Below, one piece after another: positions 6,510 through 9,320 of a DNA stretch of 9,320 nucleotides. The notes beneath the pieces were generated by a model, which was given only the letters and a program-made list of their open reading frames with translations, was not told the DNA's origin and searched no databases. The position numbers and the translations under genes were made by a program. Numbering within the stretch: the first letter of the stretch is position 1; the number at the start of each line of letters is the position of its first letter. This stretch comes from an uncultured Christensenella sp. (GTDB lineage Bacteria > Bacillota > Clostridia > Christensenellales > UBA1242): contig CAJUBT010000038.1 of assembly GCA_910584815.1 (NCBI GenBank), positions 1 through 9,320 of the forward strand. The letters run 5' to 3'.

Positions 6510-6524
6510 GCCTTAATAAAAATA

Positions 6525-6564
6525 TCAGTAGCCGAATTAGTAATACAACTAAAAAGGTTACTGA
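6525..6564. other. Two-tier hairpin in the origin region
   Basis: TCAGTAGCC (6525-6533) pairs with GGTTACTGA (6556-6564), with one G-U pair. After a symmetrical 3-nt internal loop, TTAGT (6537-6541) pairs with ACTAA (6548-6552) around a 6-nt loop. It is the first of several hairpins in the 6.5-6.83 kb gene-free region. By analogy with the hairpin series in the Ff intergenic region it may belong to an origin or packaging signal. Confidence 0.55.
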
Positions 6565-6579
6565 AATTAAAGGTTAATG

Positions 6580-6638
6580 TGTGTATTGTGGGTAACTCCA
6601 TTTTTGCTTACTTGCTTGGAGTTATCCATAATTCCACA
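6580..6638. other. Long hairpin in the origin region
   Basis: TGGGTAACTCCA (6589-6600) pairs with TGGAGTTATCCA (6617-6628) over 12 bp with one G-U. The helix extends outward through ATTG/TAAT and, past a small internal loop, TGTG/CACA (6580-6583 with 6635-6638). The loop is 16 nt (6601-6616) and T-rich. No U-run follows, so it is not a simple terminator. A minus-strand origin (priming hairpin) or a packaging element is plausible for a filamentous phage; this is inference. Confidence 0.6.
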
Positions 6639-6639
6639 A

Positions 6640-6699
6640 GACTTAACTATATTTGCACAGACTACTCTATCTTGATGGCTGTGTAAATGTAGTTTAGTC
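6640..6699. other. Candidate plus-strand replication origin (hairpin with nick motif in loop)
   Basis: Two 21-nt arms (6640-6660 and 6679-6699) are complementary with one T-T mismatch and two G-T pairs. They enclose an 18-nt loop ACTACTCTATCTTGATGG (6661-6678). The loop carries CTTGAT, the core of the nick sites used by phiX174 gpA (CTTG/ATA) and pC194-type Rep proteins (TCTTG/ATA). The predicted nick is between G6674 and A6675. A two-tyrosine HUH Rep is encoded in the same window, so this is the strongest candidate for the double-strand origin. Confidence 0.7.
6667..6678 (+). repeat. Nick-motif repeat, copy 1 (CTATCTTGATGG)
   Basis: This 12-nt motif recurs exactly at 6744-6755, 77 bp downstream in the same orientation. 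Both copies lie in the loop of an inverted repeat and contain the CTTGAT nick core. Confidence 0.75.
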
Positions 6700-6730
6700 G
6701 TTTAACCAAACGCAAAATATATAATTAAAA

Positions 6731-6769
6731 TTACCTATAAAGGCTATCTTGATGGACTAAAATAGGTAA
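6731..6769. other. Second hairpin with nick motif in its loop
   Basis: TTACCTAT (6731-6738) and ATAGGTAA (6762-6769) form a perfect 8-bp stem, with scattered further pairing outside. The 23-nt loop (6739-6761) contains CTATCTTGATGG at 6744-6755, identical to the copy in the larger hairpin upstream. It may be a second Rep site (termination, duplicated origin, or a Rep-binding element). The shorter stem makes it the less likely main origin. Confidence 0.6.
6744..6755 (+). repeat. Nick-motif repeat, copy 2 (CTATCTTGATGG)
   Basis: This is an exact 12-nt copy of 6667-6678; the predicted nick would fall between G6751 and A6752. The flanking bases differ from copy 1, which suggests selection on the motif itself or a short duplication. 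Confidence 0.7.
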
Positions 6770-6792
6770 ATTAAATAAGTATTACAACATAT

Positions 6793-6827
6793 TCGCACAA
6801 GGTCGTGGCTTGTCCCGACCTGTGCGA
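6793..6827. other. GC-rich hairpin, candidate packaging signal
   Basis: TCGCACAAGGTCG (6793-6805) pairs with CGACCTGTGCGA (6816-6827) over 12 bp with one bulged A. The 10-nt loop TGGCTTGTCC can close further with GG/CC. This is by far the most GC-rich spot in a very AT-rich window and no U-run follows. In Ff phages an imperfect hairpin beside the origin is the packaging signal that leads the DNA into the particle. That role, or a single-strand origin, is inferred here. Confidence 0.55.
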
Positions 6828-6835
6828 GTGTTTAC

Positions 6836-7021
6836 TTGACAATAGTAACACTTAAAGGAAAATATTATAAAGGTTATGGTGTTTATAATAGACAGGGCAA
6901 ATTAGTTGAAATTAGCACCTTAACAGATAAACAATTTTCAAACTTTCAAAAAGATTTAGCAACTGAAAGAAAAAATCTTTTACAAGGCAAAAAGGTTGGA
7001 ATGTTGTTATTAGAAAAATGA
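6836..7021 (+). CDS. Small protein of unknown function (about 61 aa)
   Basis: The open frame ends at TGA (7019-7021) and has protein-like composition (GKYYKGYGVYNRQGKLVEI, then a Lys-rich helix-like part ending GKKVGMLLLEK). There is no ATG in frame near the beginning. The only conventional start is TTG at 6836, with just a weak GAG upstream, 9 bp after the GC-rich hairpin. The same TTGACA bases (6836-6841) look like a -35 promoter box. The start is therefore uncertain, and so to a degree is whether the gene is translated. The basic N-terminal half, with a possible strand-turn-strand, would suit a small regulator or a DNA-binding protein, but no family is recognised. Confidence 0.5.
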   Translation: MTIVTLKGKYYKGYGVYNRQGKLVEISTLTDKQFSNFQKDLATERKNLLQGKKVGMLLLEK

Positions 7022-7049
7022 AATAAAATTTTTAATTGGAGATTTAATT

Positions 7050-7307
7050 ATGTGTTTATATTTAAGAGATAAAAAAATTAAAGATAATGAGAATTTAGAA
7101 AAAATAGAAAAAGAATTTTTAGTTGTTGAAAAAGTTAGTAGTGTTTTTGAATTATTTTTTGAAGATAATGGTCAATTAAACATTGTTGAATGTTGTGATA
7201 ATTATTTTTATGAACAACTTTCAGTTGAAGATTTAAAGCAGTTATCACAATACTTTTTAAAAGTTGCAGATTATATTGAAAGAAAAAATAATGTAGTTTA
7301 TGTGTAG
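7050..7307 (+). CDS. Small acidic protein of unknown function (85 aa)
   Basis: The ATG at 7050 has TTGGAG about 9 nt upstream. The product is Glu/Asp-rich with a mixed strand and helix pattern (EFLVVEKVSSVFELFFEDNG; later a helix, SVEDLKQLSQYFLKVADYIE). It has no membrane segment and no recognisable motif. It lies directly before the methyltransferase gene; its TAG stop (7305-7307) forms part of that gene's ribosome site, so the two are probably translated together. An accessory or regulatory role is possible. Confidence 0.75.
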   Translation: MCLYLRDKKIKDNENLEKIEKEFLVVEKVSSVFELFFEDNGQLNIVECCDNYFYEQLSVEDLKQLSQYFLKVADYIERKNNVVYV

Positions 7308-7314
7308 GTGCATT

Positions 7315-7995
7315 ATGCTTTCAAATGATTTAATAAAAAGTATAAGTTATGACCAACAAGAGATTATAAACAACATTTTAAAATTATATAATAAAGGTCA
7401 ACCGATACATTTAGACCCTTGTTATAATGTAGGTGGTTTTTATAAAAATGGTATTGTCAAAGCTCCAGTATTAAAAAGTGATATCAACCCACAATTAGAA
7501 TCAGTATTAAAATTAGATGTTAGAGATTTACCATTTAATGCATCAAGTATTAAATCAGTTATTTTTGACCCACCTTTTATAGTTAGTGGAAATTCTAAAT
7601 GTAAAATGGCTCAAAGATATGGAAGTTTTAGTTCTTTGGAAGAATTAGAAACATTTTATAGAGATAGTTTAATCTCTCTGCAGAGAGTATTAAAGCACGG
7701 CGGGCTTTTAATAATTAAGTTTCAAGATTTCATTATTGGAAGAAAACAACATTTGATTTTACCTTACATATATTCAGTGGCCAGAGAATTAAATTTTGCA
7801 GTTCGTGATTTGTTTATACTTCTTGCAAAAAGTAGAATTAGTTATCAGCAAAATCAAAATCACGCAAGAAAATATCATTGTTATTTTTTAGTTTTAAAAT
7901 GTAATAAAAGAAATTACAAAAAAGGTTTATTAGATAAAGAATTTACTGAAAGTGAAGTATTAGGATATTTAAAAGAATTTGTTGATAATAAATAA
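7315..7995 (+). CDS. DNA methyltransferase (amino-methyltransferase type, DPPF motif)
   Basis: This is a 226-residue class I SAM-dependent methyltransferase. The motifs run in order: a motif I-like LDPCYNVGGF at about 33-42 (degenerate compared with the usual DPxxGxG), an acidic KSDINP at 55-59, LDVRDLPF near 67-74, and the catalytic motif IV DPPF at 85-88. The motif I-before-IV order and DPPF (in place of DPPY/NPPY) suggest an adenine-N6 or cytosine-N4 enzyme. HGGLLIIKFQD and the late KYHCYFLVLK stretch also fit DNA methylases. The start at 7315 is preferred because AGGTG lies 4 nt upstream; an in-frame ATG at 7300 would add five residues without a ribosome site. No restriction partner is visible, so it is probably an orphan that protects the duplex replicative form or alters host marking. 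Confidence 0.82.
   Translation: MLSNDLIKSISYDQQEIINNILKLYNKGQPIHLDPCYNVGGFYKNGIVKAPVLKSDINPQLESVLKLDVRDLPFNASSIKSVIFDPPFIVSGNSKCKMAQRYGSFSSLEELETFYRDSLISLQRVLKHGGLLIIKFQDFIIGRKQHLILPYIYSVARELNFAVRDLFILLAKSRISYQQNQNHARKYHCYFLVLKCNKRNYKKGLLDKEFTESEVLGYLKEFVDNK
7668..7694. repeat. Inverted repeat within the methyltransferase gene
   Basis: CTCTCTGCAGAGAG (7674-7687) is a perfect 14-bp palindrome. With one bulged T it extends through TTTAAT/ATTAAA on either side. A second stem, ATTAAAGC with GCTTTTAAT (about 7689-7714), follows immediately. Both are inside coding sequence (residues about 118-134), so codon constraint may explain part of it. As RNA they would be alternative hairpins in the middle of the message. 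Confidence 0.45.
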
Positions 7996-8005
7996 TTATT
8001 AATTC

Positions 8006-8079
8006 TAAAAATTATAAGTAAACGGAAATTAAAGTATTATGAAAATTATTAAAATATAAAATTTAAAAATTATAAGTAA
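8006..8079 (+). repeat. 16-bp direct repeat upstream of rep
   Basis: TAAAAATTATAAGTAA occurs at 8006-8021 and again at 8064-8079, both followed two bases later by GGA. The second copy leads straight into the ribosome site of rep. The first leads to a 6-codon ATG frame (8039-8059). A local duplication of the leader, or a repeat bound by Rep or a copy-number regulator, would each explain it. The AT-richness lowers its weight. Confidence 0.5.
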
Positions 8080-8093
8080 TTGGAGAAAAATAA

Positions 8094-9119
8094 ATGTTTG
8101 ATAAAAAAGCAATTACTTATAACCTTTATTCAACTGAAAGAATTTATAGGAATGAAACACTACTTTCCTACTACTTCCAGAAGAATAAAAAAGTTATAAA
8201 AAAGTTTTCTCCGATTGATTTAAACGGAGAACGATATAGATTAAATCTTCAAACAGGGGAAATAAGCGAATATAAGAAAAAAGATATTTTAAATTCATAT
8301 AAAGCAAGTTTAAGAAGAACAGTAATAGCAATGAATATGTTACTTGCAATGAATGATTTTGATTGGTTTTGGACTTTAACTTTTGATAAAGAAAAAATAG
8401 ATAGAACTAACGCAAAAGCAGTTTTTGATTGCTATAAAAAATACATAGATAACATAAAAGCAAAATACCCAAGTTTTAAATATATGACTTTCCCAGAAAG
8501 GCACGAAGATGGTTGTTTTCACTTTCATTTATTAACAGCAGGTTTAACTCCTAAACAAATGGGTTTAGTTAATAGTGGTAAAGTATGTTGTCATTGGGCA
8601 AAAAAGAAAAATAAGTATGGAATACTTAAAGATATAAAATTTTGCTCTCGTGAGTATTTTGAGAAAACAAAACATTTACACACTTTAAAAGAAACGGACG
8701 GAGAAACAATTTTTAATGTAACAACTTTTGCTTATGGCTTTACAACAGTTAGTAGAATTGTAAGTCGTGAAAGGTGTAATAATTATGTTAAAAAATATGT
8801 AGAGAAAGCATTAGGTTCAACAGAAGTATTTAAGAAAAGGTTTTATTATAGTTCTAACTTAAATGTTCCCTATCAAGTTAAAAAACTTATTGGTGCTGAT
8901 TTTACTGATACTCCTGTAATTGAAGATTTAGAGTTAATAAAAAATAACCCCTTACTCTCTTGTGCAAAGGGTGTTTATATGAATGAAGATTATAATGTTT
9001 TACAAATAAAGGTTGATAATGAAACTATAAACCAAATTAAAAATGGTTTAATTCCATTATCAAATGAAGAATATGAACATTATTTAAAAGGTTTAGCAAA
9101 TGAACAAATTAAGTTCTAA
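8094..9119 (+). CDS. rep: HUH rolling-circle replication initiator (Rep)
   Basis: Rep nicks the plus strand at the origin, becomes linked to the 5' end through tyrosine, and starts rolling-circle replication. The ATG at 8094 has TTGGAG 8 nt upstream. The 341-residue product contains motif 1 WTLTFD at 93-98, the HUH motif CFHFHLL with His143 and His145, and motif 3 NNYVKKYVEK with Tyr231 and Tyr235 (Y-x3-Y), as in two-tyrosine initiators such as phiX174 gpA and related phage Reps. No helicase domain is present, so a host helicase is expected. Length and motif spacing suit phage Reps of the REP/gene II type. The CTTGAT motifs in hairpin loops at 6.67 and 6.75 kb match the known cut preference of this class. 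Confidence 0.93.
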   Translation: MFDKKAITYNLYSTERIYRNETLLSYYFQKNKKVIKKFSPIDLNGERYRLNLQTGEISEYKKKDILNSYKASLRRTVIAMNMLLAMNDFDWFWTLTFDKEKIDRTNAKAVFDCYKKYIDNIKAKYPSFKYMTFPERHEDGCFHFHLLTAGLTPKQMGLVNSGKVCCHWAKKKNKYGILKDIKFCSREYFEKTKHLHTLKETDGETIFNVTTFAYGFTTVSRIVSRERCNNYVKKYVEKALGSTEVFKKRFYYSSNLNVPYQVKKLIGADFTDTPVIEDLELIKNNPLLSCAKGVYMNEDYNVLQIKVDNETINQIKNGLIPLSNEEYEHYLKGLANEQIKF

Positions 9120-9285
9120 CAAACATAAATGCAAGCAATGTAAGTGTGAGATTAGCCCTTATTATGATTTTAAAGAATATGCTTACAAAATAAATAATTT
9201 AATATTTTGCCCTTATCATTGTATGCAAGATTATAGGGCAAAAAGAAAATTAAAATTTAATAGAAATTGCCCTACTACAAACTAA
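9100..9285 (+). CDS. Small zinc-ribbon-like protein (61 aa)
   Basis: The ATG at 9100 overlaps the end of rep by 20 nt and has AAAAGG 8 nt upstream, so translation is coupled to rep. The sequence has paired cysteines CKQC (Cys11, Cys14) and, after a 22-residue spacer, CPYHC (Cys37, Cys41, with His40). This arrangement is expected for a single treble-clef or zinc-ribbon site. A basic tail follows (RAKRKLKFNR). Together these suggest a small DNA- or RNA-binding protein, perhaps modulating Rep or acting in host takeover. The zinc site is read from the cysteine spacing; the family is not identified. Confidence 0.78.
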   Translation: MNKLSSNKHKCKQCKCEISPYYDFKEYAYKINNLIFCPYHCMQDYRAKRKLKFNRNCPTTN

Positions 9286-9297
9286 AAGGAGAAATAA

Positions 9298-9320
9298 TTG
9301 AAAAAGAAAAACAAAGATAA
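9298..9320 (+). CDS. 5' fragment of a further small ORF, cut by the window end
   Basis: AAAGGAG (9285-9291) is followed 6 nt later by TTG (9298), the same arrangement as the coat-like gene at 991. The visible codons encode LKKKNKD, a Lys-rich start. If the window ends are joined, the frame continues KIVILQ and stops at TAA 17-19, at the foot of the terminator at 18-46, giving 13 codons. It could equally be the start of a longer gene if the genome extends further. Confidence 0.35.

Noticed and set aside
6667..6755. CRISPR-like repeat pair
   Set aside because: Only two 12-nt copies, each inside a different inverted repeat, with no cas genes; the nick-site explanation fits better.
6836..6868. 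Sigma-70-type promoter with TTGACA (6836-6841) and TATTAT (6863-6868)
   Set aside because: The spacer is 21 bp, too long, and at 17 bp there is only AAAATA. The same bases may serve as the TTG start of the small gene.

Overview
The window looks like a nearly complete, possibly complete, genome of a filamentous single-stranded-DNA phage (inovirus-like). The host is probably a low-GC Gram-positive (Firmicutes or Mollicutes-related) bacterium. Four things support this: a Zot/pI-type morphogenesis ATPase (5301-6125), a two-tyrosine HUH rolling-circle Rep (8094-9119), two very small hydrophobic coat-like proteins followed by a strong terminator (991-1384), and a hairpin-packed intergenic region carrying two nick-site-like motifs (6490-6835). 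All convincing genes are on the + strand and tightly packed, often overlapping. The DNA is very AT-rich, ribosome sites are of the AGGAG or GGTG kind, and Trp is always TGG in the larger genes, so the standard bacterial code (TGA as stop) is assumed. No integrase, transposase, rRNA, tRNA or CRISPR is visible.

Layout. 1-46: end of an upstream transcript with a terminator. 103-369: small basic protein of unknown role. 370-619: noncoding, with several inverted repeats including a perfect 18-bp palindrome. 620-979: acidic protein in the position of a gene V-type ssDNA-binding protein. 991-1158 and 1170-1328: small one- or two-helix membrane proteins (coat candidates). 1343-1384: terminator. 1407-5283: a block of proteins that each begin with, or probably derive from, an N-terminal membrane anchor. 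The last is a 684-residue adhesin-like protein with membrane anchor, long coiled coil, three InlB-type beta repeats and six kelch-like propeller repeats; it is the best receptor-binding (pIII-like) candidate. 5301-6125: Zot-like ATPase. 6125-6502: Lys/Arg-rich small protein. 6490-6835: intergenic region with five or six hairpins, read as the replication origin and packaging region. 6836-7307: two small unknown genes. 7315-7995: DNA methyltransferase. 8094-9119: Rep. 9100-9285: zinc-ribbon-like small protein. 9298-end: start of another ORF.

How the parts may work together (inference). Rep would nick at CTTG/ATGG in a hairpin loop of the 6.6-6.8 kb region and drive rolling-circle replication. 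The 620-979 protein may coat the single strand. A GC-rich hairpin at 6793-6827 may mark the DNA for packaging. The Zot-like ATPase would drive extrusion through the membrane while the small coat proteins assemble. The long anchored adhesin would cap the particle and bind the next host. Head-to-tail joining of the window ends is compatible with a circular genome: the truncated final ORF would run 13 codons and stop exactly at the first terminator. This cannot be proved from the sequence alone.

Most notable points: the twin nick-motif hairpins, the unusual N-anchored coiled-coil/InlB/kelch adhesin, a probable frameshift-split gene at 1640-1655, an orphan methyltransferase in a filamentous phage, and a structured noncoding segment at 370-545.
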